A stretch of 64,000 bases of DNA from Aestuariimicrobium ganziense (GTDB taxonomy: Bacteria > Actinomycetota > Actinomycetes > Propionibacteriales > Propionibacteriaceae): contig NZ_JACYIZ010000001.1 in assembly GCF_015352975.1 (NCBI RefSeq), positions 620,001 through 684,000 on the forward strand. Direction: 5' to 3'. The position numbers were made by a program, and so were the translations under genes. Shown here piece after piece: positions 1-8,995 of this stretch (position 1 is the first letter of the stretch; each line of letters begins with the position of its first letter). Below the pieces are notes generated by a model that searched no databases, was not told the DNA's origin, and saw only the letters and a list, made by a program, of their open reading frames with translations.

Positions 1-2
1 TC

Positions 3-275
3 GACGGTCACATCCAGGCGATCAGCACGACCCCGGCCGACGACCCGAGTTTTCAGTTGGTGCCGCCACCCAGCCTGGACGAGGGACCGCACCTGTCGTA
101 CGCGGTGCAGTGGTTCGTCTTCACCCTGATCGCCGTCGGTGGCGCGGTGATCCTGATCAGGGGCGACCTGCGCGAACGCCGCAAGAAGTTGGCCCGTGAG
201 GCACGCGCCGCCGCTGCCGACCAGGTCCCCTCCGACGACGCACCCGTCACCGTGACCCCCACCCGGGAGGACTGA
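3..275 (+). CDS. SURF1 family cytochrome oxidase biogenesis protein, C-terminal part
   Basis: The gene enters from the left edge, so only about 90 C-terminal residues are visible. The segment PHLSYAVQWF followed by a hydrophobic helix (FTLIAVGGAVILI) and a basic tail matches the last transmembrane segment of SURF1 proteins, which help assemble heme a3 into cytochrome c oxidase. The stop lies just before the next ATG at 277, so the two genes are probably co-transcribed. The presence of ctaA and ctaB later in the window fits an aa3-type oxidase. The N-terminal half cannot be judged. Confidence 0.8.
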   Translation, partial: DGHIQAISTTPADDPSFQLVPPPSLDEGPHLSYAVQWFVFTLIAVGGAVILIRGDLRERRKKLAREARAAAADQVPSDDAPVTVTPTRED

Positions 276-276
276 G

Positions 277-1029
277 ATGGACCTGGGACTCCACGATCGC
301 TGCTTCCTCGTCACCGCTGCCTCCAGCGGACTGGGGCTCGCCAGTGCCCGCGCCCTGGTCGCCGAGGGTGCCCGCGTGGTGATGGTGGCACGCCGGGCCG
401 ATCTGCTGGAACGCGAGGCGGCCGCGCTGGGCGATGGCGCCCTGGCCCTGCCCGGTGACCTGACCGACCCGGACCTGCCAGCCCGTGCGGTGCGCACCGC
501 CATCGACCGGTTCGGCCGGCTGGACGGGGCGCTGGTCAGTGTCGGCGGCCCGCCACCCGGGACGGTGCTCGAGACCACCGAGGAACAGTGGCGAGCCGGG
601 TTCGACAGCGTCTTCCTGCCCGCGCTGCGGGTGGCGCGGGCGGTCTGCCCAGCGGTCGAGGCGCCGCGGCTGGGCTTCGTCCTGTCGAGTTCCGCCCGCA
701 CTCCCCTGCCCAGGATGGCGATCTCGAACGGGCTGCGTCCCGGCCTGGCCGGGTTGGTCAGCCAGTTGGCCGACGAGATCGGCCCTCAGGGTGGACGAGC
801 GGTCGGCGTCCTTCCCGGCAGCATCGCCACCGACCGGATCACCGACCTGCACTCCGGCGCGCCCGACCCGGCTGCGGCTCGGGCAGCCGCCGAGCAAACC
901 ATCCCGCTGCGCCGCCTGGGTGATCCCGACGAGTTCGGACGCGTCGCGGCCTTCCTGCTGTCGGATGCCGCCAGCTACGTCAGCGGCACGCTGGTCGCGG
1001 TCGACGGCGGCGCCGGCCGGGCGATCTGA
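277..1029 (+). CDS. SDR family oxidoreductase lacking the usual YxxxK pair
   Basis: A 250-residue short-chain dehydrogenase/reductase. The N-terminal Rossmann motif TAASSGLG (about residues 13-20) matches the TGxxxGxG dinucleotide-binding loop, VSVGG replaces the NNAG motif, and a serine cluster sits near residue 138. Where the family has catalytic Tyr-x3-Lys, the sequence reads SNGLRPGL, giving Ser and Arg instead. The C-terminal segment with GDPDEFGRVAAFL and SGTLVAVDGG is typical of FabG-like proteins. The start has a GGGAGG ribosome site inside the end of the SURF1 gene, 1 nt away. The substrate is unknown. It may be a divergent reductase or a non-catalytic NAD(P)-binding relative. Confidence 0.8.
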   Translation: MDLGLHDRCFLVTAASSGLGLASARALVAEGARVVMVARRADLLEREAAALGDGALALPGDLTDPDLPARAVRTAIDRFGRLDGALVSVGGPPPGTVLETTEEQWRAGFDSVFLPALRVARAVCPAVEAPRLGFVLSSSARTPLPRMAISNGLRPGLAGLVSQLADEIGPQGGRAVGVLPGSIATDRITDLHSGAPDPAAARAAAEQTIPLRRLGDPDEFGRVAAFLLSDAASYVSGTLVAVDGGAGRAI

Positions 1030-1037
1030 GCGGACAC

Positions 1038-1862
1038 GTGGTCGACCTGGCGCTGTGGGACAGGGCTGTTGGGCTGCTGGCGTGCCCGGTGTGTGGACGC
1101 GTCGGCGACCCCGGCCCTATGGCGCGGACCGCAGCGAGCCTGGTCTGCGGCGCGGGGCACCGTTTCGACCTGGCTCGTCAGGGGCACGTGAACCTGCTGG
1201 GCCGAGCTGCTCCGGCCAACGCTGACACACCAGCGATGGTGGCAGCCCGGGAGCGGTTCCTGTCCGCCGGTCACTACCGGCCGCTCGCCGAGGCCGTGAC
1301 CGCAGCCGTGCCGGCAGGCTCGCGGGTGCTGCTCGAGGTCGGTGCTGGCACCGGCTGGTACGTGGCCGATGCCCTCGACAGCCATCCGGACGCCTTGGGC
1401 GTGGCGAGCGACATCTCGCCCGCCGCCGCCCGCCGCGCCGCTCGGAGCCATCCGCGGATGGTCAGCCTGGTCGCTGACACCTGGGCGAGGCTCCCCCTGC
1501 AGGACGCCTCGGTCGACGCCCTGCTCTGCGTCTTCGCCCCACGCAACGCCGCCGATTTCGCTCGGGTACTTCGTCCCGGCGGCGTGGCGATCGTCGCCAC
1601 CCCTCGCCCGGACCACCTGCAGGAACTGCGCGCAGAGCTCGGCCTGCTCGGCATCCACGAGGGCAAGGACGACCAGCTCACCGCTCAGTTCGCGGGGTAC
1701 CAGCAGGTCGACCACACCAGCGTCGTCCGCCGGATCGAGCTGGACGAGTCGTCGATCGCCGACCTGGTCGCGATGGGACCGAACGCCCACCACCACCCGG
1801 CACCGCAGGGGCTGACCGCGACGGTGACGCTGTCGGTCGACGTGCGCAGCTACCGCCGCTGA
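1038..1862 (+). CDS. RlmA-type 23S rRNA (guanine-N1) methyltransferase
   Basis: A 274-residue SAM-dependent methyltransferase starting at GTG. The N-terminus holds a zinc site (LACPVCG, then VCGAGHRFD) followed by QGHVNLL, a combination characteristic of the RlmA/RrmA/TlrB family that methylates G745 or G748 of 23S rRNA. The SAM motif I is LLEVGAGTGWY near residue 100, and a later CVFAPRN segment corresponds to the methyltransferase catalytic loop. It follows the SDR gene by 8 nt in the same direction and probably shares its transcript. TlrB-type members confer macrolide resistance, but sequence reading alone cannot separate the two specificities. Confidence 0.82.
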   Translation: MVDLALWDRAVGLLACPVCGRVGDPGPMARTAASLVCGAGHRFDLARQGHVNLLGRAAPANADTPAMVAARERFLSAGHYRPLAEAVTAAVPAGSRVLLEVGAGTGWYVADALDSHPDALGVASDISPAAARRAARSHPRMVSLVADTWARLPLQDASVDALLCVFAPRNAADFARVLRPGGVAIVATPRPDHLQELRAELGLLGIHEGKDDQLTAQFAGYQQVDHTSVVRRIELDESSIADLVAMGPNAHHHPAPQGLTATVTLSVDVRSYRR

Positions 1863-1866
1863 ATCC

Positions 1867-3750
1867 TCACTGGTCTGCCCCCTGGAACTGGCTGGCGTAC
1901 AGCCGGGCGTAGGGGCCATCGGCGTCCAGCAGTTCGCTGTGGGTGCCCTGCTCGACCACCCGGCCGCGGTCGATCACCAGGATCTGGTCGGCGTGGCGCA
2001 CGGTCGACAACCGGTGCGCGATCACCACGCTGGTGCGGTCGGCCATCGCGGTGTCGAGGGCACGCTGCACGGCCACCTCCGACTCCTGGTCGAGGTGGGC
2101 GGTGGCCTCGTCCAGTACAACGATCGAAGGTTGGACGAGCAGCAGCCGTGCGATCGCGAACCGCTGCCGCTCACCACCGGAGAGTCGGTAGCCGCGCTCG
2201 CCGACCATGGTGTCGAGTCCGTCGGGGAGCCGGTCGACCAGGTCGAGCACCTGCGCGGCGGCCAGCACCTCACGCATCTGCTCCTCGGTGGCCGTCGGCA
2301 CCGCGTAGAGCAGGTTGTTGCGGATGGTGTCGTGGAACATGTGGGCGTCCTGGGTGACGTAGCCCACGGCGGCGTGCAGCGACTCGCCTCGGATCGAGCG
2401 CACGTCGTGGCCGCCGATGCACACCCGGCCTGACGTGGCGTCGTAGAGGCGGTTGAGCAGGTGCGTGATGGTGGTCTTGCCCGCCCCGGAGGCACCGACC
2501 AGGGCAACCGTCTGCCCGGGCTCGGCCCGGAAGCTCACCCCACGAAGCACGGGCTCGTTGGGACGCTCCTCGACCACTCCCTCGGGCTCCAGCGAGCGCA
2601 GCGAGTACAGCGCCGGCTCGGGGTAGGTGAACCAGACGTCGTCGAACTGGATGCTGGCCTCGTGGTGCGAGGCACCATCGGGCAGGTCGACGGCGTCCAG
2701 GGCGTCCTTGATCAGCGGCTCCAGGTCGAGCACCTCGAAGACCCGCTCGAAGCTGACCAGGGCGCTCATGATGTCGACGCGCACGCTGGTGAGCTGCATC
2801 AACGGGCCGTAGAGGCGTCCGAGCAGGCCAGCCAGGGCCGTCAGTGTGCCCAGCGTCATCGAGCCCTCGACGGTGAGCACACCGCCCCAGCCGTAGACGA
2901 TGGCGGTCGCCAACGCAGCGACCAGGGTGAGCGAGGCAGCGAAGTAGCGACTGACCATGGCGATCCGCACGCCGATGCCCAGTCGGGCGTTGGCGGGTTC
3001 GGCGAAGGTGTCATGCTCGCGCTGGCGTCGGCCGAACAGCTTGACCAGCAGGGCGCCGCTGACGGTGAAGCGTTCGGTCATCAGCGCCGAGAGGCGGCCG
3101 TTGACCTGCATCGACTCGCGTTGCAGGGCGGCGACCCGGCGTCCGACGATGCGGCTGGGGATGATCAACAGGGGCACGAAGGCCAGCGAGGCCAGGGTCA
3201 GCGGCAGGTTGAGCGCGGCCATGGCGACCAGCACCAGCACCAGCGAGATCAGGTTCGACACCACCCGCGACAGGGTCGCGGTGAAGGCCTGCTGGGCGCC
3301 GATCACGTCGGACTGCAGGCGAGACACCAGCTGGCCGGTGTGGGTGCGCGAGAAGAAGGCCAGCGGCATCGACGAGACGTGGTCGAACACCTGCACCCGC
3401 AGGTCGCGGATCAGGCCTTCCCCGATCCGGCTCGAGAGCCAGGTGGCGACGGTGCCGACGACGGCATCGAGCAGGGCGATCAGGGCCACCACGGCGGCCA
3501 GGATGATCACCAGTCGGGCATTGCCGGCGAGCACACCGTCGTCGACGATGCGTTGCAGCAGCAGCGGCGGGGCGACGCCCAGCACTGCGCCAACCACGAT
3601 GGTGACCAGGAACGCAGCAAGCATCCAGCGGTAGGGCCGGCCGTAGCCCAGCACCCTGCGGACCGTGCCCTCAGCGAGTCGGTGGCCACGCACCTCGTCC
3701 TCGCGCCCGAACTGGCGCATCATCCGTCCGCCACCGTGTGGCATGCCCAT
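1867..3750 (-). CDS. ABC transporter, fused permease and ATPase (exporter type)
   Basis: A 627-residue half-transporter. Residues 40-330 hold six hydrophobic segments of an ABC exporter membrane domain. The C-terminal ATPase domain shows Walker A GASGAGKT, signature LSGGERQR, Walker B IVVLDEAT and the H-loop IAHRLS. An unusual insert of about 25 residues after WFTYPEPALYSL separates the start of the nucleotide-binding domain from the VLRGVSF strand. The His/Gly/Met-rich N-terminus (MGMPHGGGRMM) is typical of this actinobacterial exporter class. The start ATG has a GGGGGAGG ribosome site. It ends 4 nt from the oppositely oriented methyltransferase gene. The substrate is not predictable. Confidence 0.88.
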   Translation of the reverse strand: MGMPHGGGRMMRQFGREDEVRGHRLAEGTVRRVLGYGRPYRWMLAAFLVTIVVGAVLGVAPPLLLQRIVDDGVLAGNARLVIILAAVVALIALLDAVVGTVATWLSSRIGEGLIRDLRVQVFDHVSSMPLAFFSRTHTGQLVSRLQSDVIGAQQAFTATLSRVVSNLISLVLVLVAMAALNLPLTLASLAFVPLLIIPSRIVGRRVAALQRESMQVNGRLSALMTERFTVSGALLVKLFGRRQREHDTFAEPANARLGIGVRIAMVSRYFAASLTLVAALATAIVYGWGGVLTVEGSMTLGTLTALAGLLGRLYGPLMQLTSVRVDIMSALVSFERVFEVLDLEPLIKDALDAVDLPDGASHHEASIQFDDVWFTYPEPALYSLRSLEPEGVVEERPNEPVLRGVSFRAEPGQTVALVGASGAGKTTITHLLNRLYDATSGRVCIGGHDVRSIRGESLHAAVGYVTQDAHMFHDTIRNNLLYAVPTATEEQMREVLAAAQVLDLVDRLPDGLDTMVGERGYRLSGGERQRFAIARLLLVQPSIVVLDEATAHLDQESEVAVQRALDTAMADRTSVVIAHRLSTVRHADQILVIDRGRVVEQGTHSELLDADGPYARLYASQFQGADQ

Positions 3751-3768
3751 GGGCCACCTCCCCCGGCA

Positions 3769-3774
3769 ACCCTA
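3769..3774 (-). promoter_or_regulatory. -10 box TAGGGT for the ABC exporter
   Basis: TAGGGT on the minus strand lies 18 nt before the exporter ATG. The short leader between them contains a purine-rich ribosome site, so this would be a leadered transcript, unlike most promoters in this window. Confidence 0.45.
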
Positions 3775-3817
3775 GTCGCTGGCCGATGACCCGGTCTGGG
3801 ACGAGGTGTTGGACGAC

Positions 3818-3899
3818 GTTTCGCCGATTATGGGCACGGAAGGCGGGAGGGTGCGCTGGCCTTGGTGAGCGGCTCGGCGTCGCTGCCCGGAATCGGCGT
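3818..3899. repeat. 82-bp intergenic element with inverted ends, copy A
   Basis: The element begins CGCCGATTATGGGCAC and ends GCTGCCCGGAATCGGCG, so its ends form an imperfect inverted repeat. Copy B at 4105-4188 matches it across most of its length, including the middle GGGAGGGTGCG segment. A diverged copy lies at 35920-35997. It looks like a REP/MITE-type non-coding repeat. Confidence 0.7.
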
Positions 3900-4104
3900 C
3901 CGGGGTCAGGTGAGGGGCGCCGGGACATGGCCGGGACGGGGCCGACATAGGGGCTGGGACGGGGCCGTTATGGGGGCCGGGAGGGGGCGCGGGGACGAGG
4001 CCTCAGTACGGGTTGCCGGGACGGGGCGCGGGTGACGGGCCGACAGAGGACGGGTCACATGTGACGGAAGGGCGGGAGGGGGGCACAGGCCAGGAGTCCA
4101 GAGC

Positions 4105-4188
4105 GACGTCTCGCCGATTCCGGGCACGGAAGGTGGGAGGGTGCGGTGGCCTCGGTGAGCCGTTCGACGTCGCTGCCCCAAATCGGCA
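4105..4188. repeat. 82-bp intergenic element with inverted ends, copy B
   Basis: Near-copy of 3818-3899, in the same orientation, with CGCCGATTCCGGGCAC at the left and GCTGCCCCAAATCGGC at the right. The shared middle shows that the two are copies of one element and not merely two chance hairpins. Confidence 0.7.
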
Positions 4189-4215
4189 ACCGCGAAGCAG
4201 GAAGGGGCGGCGGGC

Positions 4216-4310
4216 ACAGGTCGCAGAGAGCAGGCCGCAGGAAACAGGAAGCAGGAAACAGGTCGCAGGAAACAGGTCGCAAGAAACAGGTACGCAGGAA
4301 CAGGTCCCGG
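4216..4310. repeat. Tandem repeat of a CGCAGGAAACAGGT-like unit
   Basis: Five to six imperfect copies of a 14-nt purine-rich unit (CAGGAAACAGGTCG and variants) run up to a few bases from the stop codon of the ABC-F gene. The asymmetric A/G content is unlike the surrounding DNA. No coding role is likely. It could affect the 3' end of the minus-strand transcript. Confidence 0.65.
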
Positions 4311-4318
4311 GAGCGGGC

Positions 4319-5917
<1,599 letters not shown>

Positions 5918-5925
5918 GTCGCACG

Positions 5926-5931
5926 AGTCTA
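5926..5931 (-). promoter_or_regulatory. -10 box TAGACT, leaderless ABC-F transcript
   Basis: TAGACT lies 8 nt upstream of the GTG at 5917. That spacing puts the transcription start at or next to the start codon. It also supports choosing this GTG over the long upstream open frame. Confidence 0.55.
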
Positions 5932-6102
5932 GGTGGCGCGAGCAGGGTGCCCCAAGTCGCCGGGGTCGCGAAGGAGCCGTCGGCGTTCGCGCCGGGCTGG
6001 GTGGCCAGCGATTCGAGACGGCCGAATCCACTTCCGCGGCCAGCTTGATGGTCCCGCTGCCGGCGGAACGCGCGGGGACGATGCGGAACGTCGCGAGACG
6101 AG

Positions 6103-6519
6103 TCAGCGACGCTTGGCCGCGCGCAGCCCCAGCGCGGCCGCTCCGACCAGGGCGAGCACCACCACACCGGCCCCGACGGCCAGCCCATCTCCCCTCGTGG
6201 GGTAGCCGGCCTCGGTGACCACGGTGCGTCGGCCGGGACGAGCGCCCAGCCTGCGGTGCTGTTCCACCGCGACCTCGCCGTTGAGCGACTGCTTGGCCCA
6301 GATCTGGTCGACCTGTTCGGTGCTGCCGTCGTCCCAGCGGACGGTGCCGGTGCAGCGCTGGTGGGCCAGGGCACCCTCGCACGAGGTGACCATGGCCGTG
6401 CCGGTGCGCTCGGCGCGGCTGGTGAGGTCGAGCCCCCACCCCTGCCTCAGCACGGCGAAGCCGATGGCCAGGCCCAGCAGGACGACCAGGATCGTCGCGA
6501 CCAGAACGCGGCGGCTCAC
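6103..6519 (-). CDS. Small membrane protein of the WXG operon
   Basis: A 138-residue protein with two predicted membrane helices, one at the N-terminus (VLVATILVVLLGLAIGFAVL) and one at the C-terminus (GVVVLALVGAAALGL), enclosing an extracytoplasmic-type domain. That domain has two cysteines in SCEGALAHQRCTGTV and a WDDGSTEQ strand. The start is the GTG at 6519 because it overlaps the preceding stop (GTGA), as do the other joints of this operon. Family not recognised. Last gene of the YbaB-WXG operon, so it may be a partner or immunity-type protein for the upstream secreted candidate; that is inference only. Confidence 0.6.
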   Translation of the reverse strand: MSRRVLVATILVVLLGLAIGFAVLRQGWGLDLTSRAERTGTAMVTSCEGALAHQRCTGTVRWDDGSTEQVDQIWAKQSLNGEVAVEQHRRLGARPGRRTVVTEAGYPTRGDGLAVGAGVVVLALVGAAALGLRAAKRR

Positions 6520-7349
6520 GAGGGGAACGGGTTGATCGAGTCGCTGGGGTCGCCGAAGGTGCCGCCGGCGTTCCCGGCTCCTTCGGGAATCGGAGCGACC
6601 CAGTTGGGGATGTTGGGGACGATCGGGCTGGACGCGGCAGACCCGAACACGTCCTCCAAGCTGTCGAGCCACTTGTTGTTGATCTTGAGCATCTCCGCGA
6701 TGTCGTCGATCTCATCGGCTGCTTCGGACAGGAAGTTCATCACCTTGCCGAAAGTCCACGCGTAGGAGGCTGCGACCCACCCGGTGTAGATGCCGATCGA
6801 CGTGCCGAGGCTGGGGACCGAGGCGGCCAACGCGACCAGACCCTCCTTGATCCAGGCGGCGAGGCGGTCGATGATCAGGCCCCAGAGGAACTCCTTGACC
6901 ATGGCGGCGACGCAGCCCACCGCGTTCCACAGGTCAGCCATGTTGGCGTTCAGGGCCGACTGGGCGCTCACCGAGGTGTAGGCGCCCTTGAGCACGTCGA
7001 GGTAGGCCTGGGCGCCCTGTCCGGCCCAGATCGTCAGGGCAGCGGCGGCGTCGGCCAGGAGGTTGGCGGCGTCGGCCAGCTTGGCGCTGCTCTGGTGGAC
7101 CTTCTCGGAGTAGCCGACGATCTGGTCGGGGGCACCCCACAGCGCGTCCAGCGGAGGGCACAACGAGGCCGCGTAGTCGATCAGCAGCCCCAGCAGGAAG
7201 TCCAGAGCCTGCCCGATGAGCGCCCCGAGGGGGTCGGCTACCACGGCGAGATAGTCCAAGCCGATGCCGATCGGCGACAGCACGTCGTCGAGCCGGAACT
7301 GACCGTCGGCCCACGCAAACCCGGTCTCGACCACCGCGAAGAAGGGCAT
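6516..7349 (-). CDS. WXG-like putative type VII secretion substrate
   Basis: A 277-residue protein, alanine-rich and largely helical. It contains LTIWAGQGAQAYLDVLKGAY near residue 105, a W-x-G turn flanked by long helices as in WXG100/PPE-like substrates, and a later hydrophobic stretch (LVALAASVPSLGTSIGIYTGWVAAS). The C-terminus is Pro/Gly/Ser-rich. The start MPFFAVVE at 7349 follows the stop of the small WXG100-like gene by 1 nt. No toxin catalytic motif is recognised. Position and composition suggest a secreted effector or structural partner, but no ESX core genes (EccC, EccD) are in the window. Confidence 0.6.
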   Translation of the reverse strand: MPFFAVVETGFAWADGQFRLDDVLSPIGIGLDYLAVVADPLGALIGQALDFLLGLLIDYAASLCPPLDALWGAPDQIVGYSEKVHQSSAKLADAANLLADAAAALTIWAGQGAQAYLDVLKGAYTSVSAQSALNANMADLWNAVGCVAAMVKEFLWGLIIDRLAAWIKEGLVALAASVPSLGTSIGIYTGWVAASYAWTFGKVMNFLSEAADEIDDIAEMLKINNKWLDSLEDVFGSAASSPIVPNIPNWVAPIPEGAGNAGGTFGDPSDSINPFPS

Positions 7350-7350
7350 G

Positions 7351-7677
7351 TCAGACCGCCTCGAGATCGCTGGTGATGGTCTGGATTCCCTCGATGTAGA
7401 TGGTCTCCTGCTCGGCGTAGCACTTCTGCACCTCGACCAACTGCAGACGTACCTGCTCGACCATCTCCATGGCCTTGCGGGTGCTGGCCTCGGCACCGAC
7501 CGCGGCGCCACCGAAGACGCCACTGATCATGGAGGCAGCCCATTCGGTGATGGCCACCGCCGGCGGCGGATTCTGCACGAGGCTGATGCCGTCGTTGATG
7601 GTGGTCTTCGCGGACTCCAGCCTGGTCAGCTGGTCGGTGAGCTCGGCGTCGCTGACCTCGAACGAGCAGTCGCTCAT
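7351..7677 (-). CDS. WXG100-like small helical protein
   Basis: A 108-residue, Cys-poor helical protein of WXG100 size. It has ITEWAASMISGVFGG near the middle, which resembles the helix-turn-helix hairpin region of ESAT-6-like proteins, with a WAA-type rather than strict WxG turn. Its start ATG at 7677 overlaps the stop of the YbaB-like gene (TGATG), so the two are translationally coupled. WXG100 proteins are typically exported as dimers by type VII secretion. The assignment rests on size, helicity and neighbours more than on a strict motif. Confidence 0.55.
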   Translation of the reverse strand: MSDCSFEVSDAELTDQLTRLESAKTTINDGISLVQNPPPAVAITEWAASMISGVFGGAAVGAEASTRKAMEMVEQVRLQLVEVQKCYAEQETIYIEGIQTITSDLEAV

Positions 7678-8582
7678 CAGCTGTCCTTCCCGGTGGGGGC
7701 GTCGGTGGTCCACGAGCTTCCGGGATCGACGCCCTCGAGCAGGCGATCGGCCTGGCCCTTGACGTCGGCGTGGGCCTGACCCAGCACCTGGACGACCTCG
7801 TCGGCCACCTCACCCAGGTCGCGGTCACCCAACTGGCGACGGAACTCGATCCCGGTCGGGGCACCGCCCAGGTTGACCGTGACCTCGACCAGGTCGGACG
7901 CGGCATGGCCGGTGAGGGTCTGCAGCTGTGGCATCAGGGCACGGCCTCGCTCGACGATGGCGGTGATCCGTTCGCGCGCCTGCTGGTTCCACAGCTTCGG
8001 GTCACCCTTGGGGCGGGCTGCGGTCAGTTCCGGGTCGCGGGCGGCGGCGTTGATCGCGGCGATCGGGTTGCGGGCCTCGGCACGGATCTGAGCCCAGCGG
8101 GCCTCCACACCGGTCTTCGGGGGCGGCGGGAACTCCTCTGGGGTCTGGTCGTCCGCCCTGTCGGTGCCGGCGGCGGCCACCGGGCGGGTGGTGACCTGTG
8201 AGCGCGACTCGTCCTCGCCGGCGGTCTGCGGCTCGTGTTCCTGCACGGCGGCGGCGATATCGGGGCGGGTGCGCTGCAGGGTGGCCACCATCGCCTCGCG
8301 GGACTGCAGCTGGGCAGTGCGCTGCACCCGCATGAACGAGGCGGCGAGCCGCCCGGGTGCGATGTCGCGCGCCGACTCGGTGAACAGGCAGCGAGCCACG
8401 GTGCCGTCGGGATTGACCTCGAGTTCGATGAACTCGTCGGAGGCGACCACGGCGGTGGCTGCGAGCGCCTCACGCTGGGCCTTCGCCTCACGCATGGCCC
8501 TCTGGTACTGCTCCTGGACGTAGCTCATCAACCCTCGGGCGTCCAAGGGCACGTCAGGACGATGTGTGCGGGGGCGGGTCAC
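7677..8582 (-). CDS. YbaB/EbfC-like protein with two YbaB-type segments
   Basis: A 301-residue protein. The N-terminal part (helix followed by FIELEVNPDGTV and a helix) and the C-terminal part (LVEVTVNLGGAPTGIEF followed by a long helix) both look like the YbaB/EbfC fold, separated by a Pro- and Gln-rich linker. The usual family member is only about 100 residues. YbaB-like genes often sit next to WXG100 genes in actinobacteria, and the following gene here is WXG100-like. The GTG at 8582 is chosen because CAGAAT lies 7 nt upstream; an internal ATG at 8528 is possible. First gene of a four-gene operon. Confidence 0.65.
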   Translation of the reverse strand: MTRPRTHRPDVPLDARGLMSYVQEQYQRAMREAKAQREALAATAVVASDEFIELEVNPDGTVARCLFTESARDIAPGRLAASFMRVQRTAQLQSREAMVATLQRTRPDIAAAVQEHEPQTAGEDESRSQVTTRPVAAAGTDRADDQTPEEFPPPPKTGVEARWAQIRAEARNPIAAINAAARDPELTAARPKGDPKLWNQQARERITAIVERGRALMPQLQTLTGHAASDLVEVTVNLGGAPTGIEFRRQLGDRDLGEVADEVVQVLGQAHADVKGQADRLLEGVDPGSSWTTDAPTGKDS

Positions 8583-8589
8583 GCGGCCA

Positions 8590-8595
8590 ATTCTG
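8590..8595 (-). promoter_or_regulatory. -10-like box CAGAAT before the YbaB-WXG operon
   Basis: CAGAAT lies 7 nt before the GTG at 8582, the same spacing as other leaderless-type promoters here, although the first base departs from TANNNT. Confidence 0.35.
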
Positions 8596-8608
8596 GTCGA
8601 TCAGCGGG

Positions 8609-8995
8609 TCACACGTTGTAGCCGATGGAGCGCAGCTGCTCGCGTCCGTCCTCGGTGATCTTGTCCAGACCCCACGGCGGCAGCCACACCCAGTTGATGG
8701 TGGCCGAGGTCACCAGACCGTCGAGCACCAGCTGGGTGTCGTACTCGATCCGGTCGGTCAGCGGACAGGTCGGGCTGGTCAGGGTCATGTCGATGGTAGC
8801 GTTGTTGCCCTCGTCGATGTGCACTCCGTAGACCAGGCCGAGGTCGACGACGTTGACCATCAGTTCGGGGTCGATGACGTCGCGCATGGCCTCGAGCACG
8901 TCATCCTCGCTGGGACGAGCGCCGGTCGAGCCGGCGGTGACGTCGACGTCAGGCAAGTCGTCCTTGACCAGGTCTGAGGGACGCTGTTCGGTCAT
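8609..8995 (-). CDS. sufT: SufT-type Fe-S assembly factor (MIP18/DUF59 family)
   Basis: A 128-residue protein with the family core DVIDPELMVNVVDLGLVYGV, the cysteine motif TSPTCPLTD and the C-terminal WVWLPPWGLDKITEDGR. MIP18/DUF59 proteins act in maturation or transfer of Fe-S clusters to target enzymes. It is the last gene of the suf operon; its ATG overlaps the stop of sufU (ATGA). The N-terminal 30 residues are an acidic extension outside the domain. Confidence 0.9.
   Translation of the reverse strand: MTEQRPSDLVKDDLPDVDVTAGSTGARPSEDDVLEAMRDVIDPELMVNVVDLGLVYGVHIDEGNNATIDMTLTSPTCPLTDRIEYDTQLVLDGLVTSATINWVWLPPWGLDKITEDGREQLRSIGYNV

Larger units (their letters stand above)
3751..4318. other. 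568-bp gene-free spacer rich in repeats
   Basis: No credible gene lies between the exporter and the ABC-F gene. The spacer holds two copies of an 82-bp element with inverted ends (3818-3899 and 4105-4188), G-rich runs built on GCCGGGACGGGGC-like units (3920-4030), and a tandem repeat of a 14-nt unit (4216-4310). Open frames crossing it are repeat-driven and Cys/Pro-rich, unlike real proteins here. Confidence 0.75.

Noticed and set aside
2461..3789. A 442-codon plus-strand open frame opposite the ABC exporter
   Set aside because: It is the antisense shadow of the exporter gene; its residues are rich in His, Gln and Gly with no domain, and the exporter motifs on the other strand are clear.
4003..4300. 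Cys/Pro-rich frames (CFLLPVSC-type) in the repeat spacer
   Set aside because: They are read-throughs of the 14-nt tandem repeat and G-rich runs, with no ribosome site.
5918..6715. A long N-terminal extension of the ABC-F frame
   Set aside because: The extension overlaps two real minus-strand genes in other frames, has no ABC-F similarity, and a -10 box lies just before the GTG at 5917.
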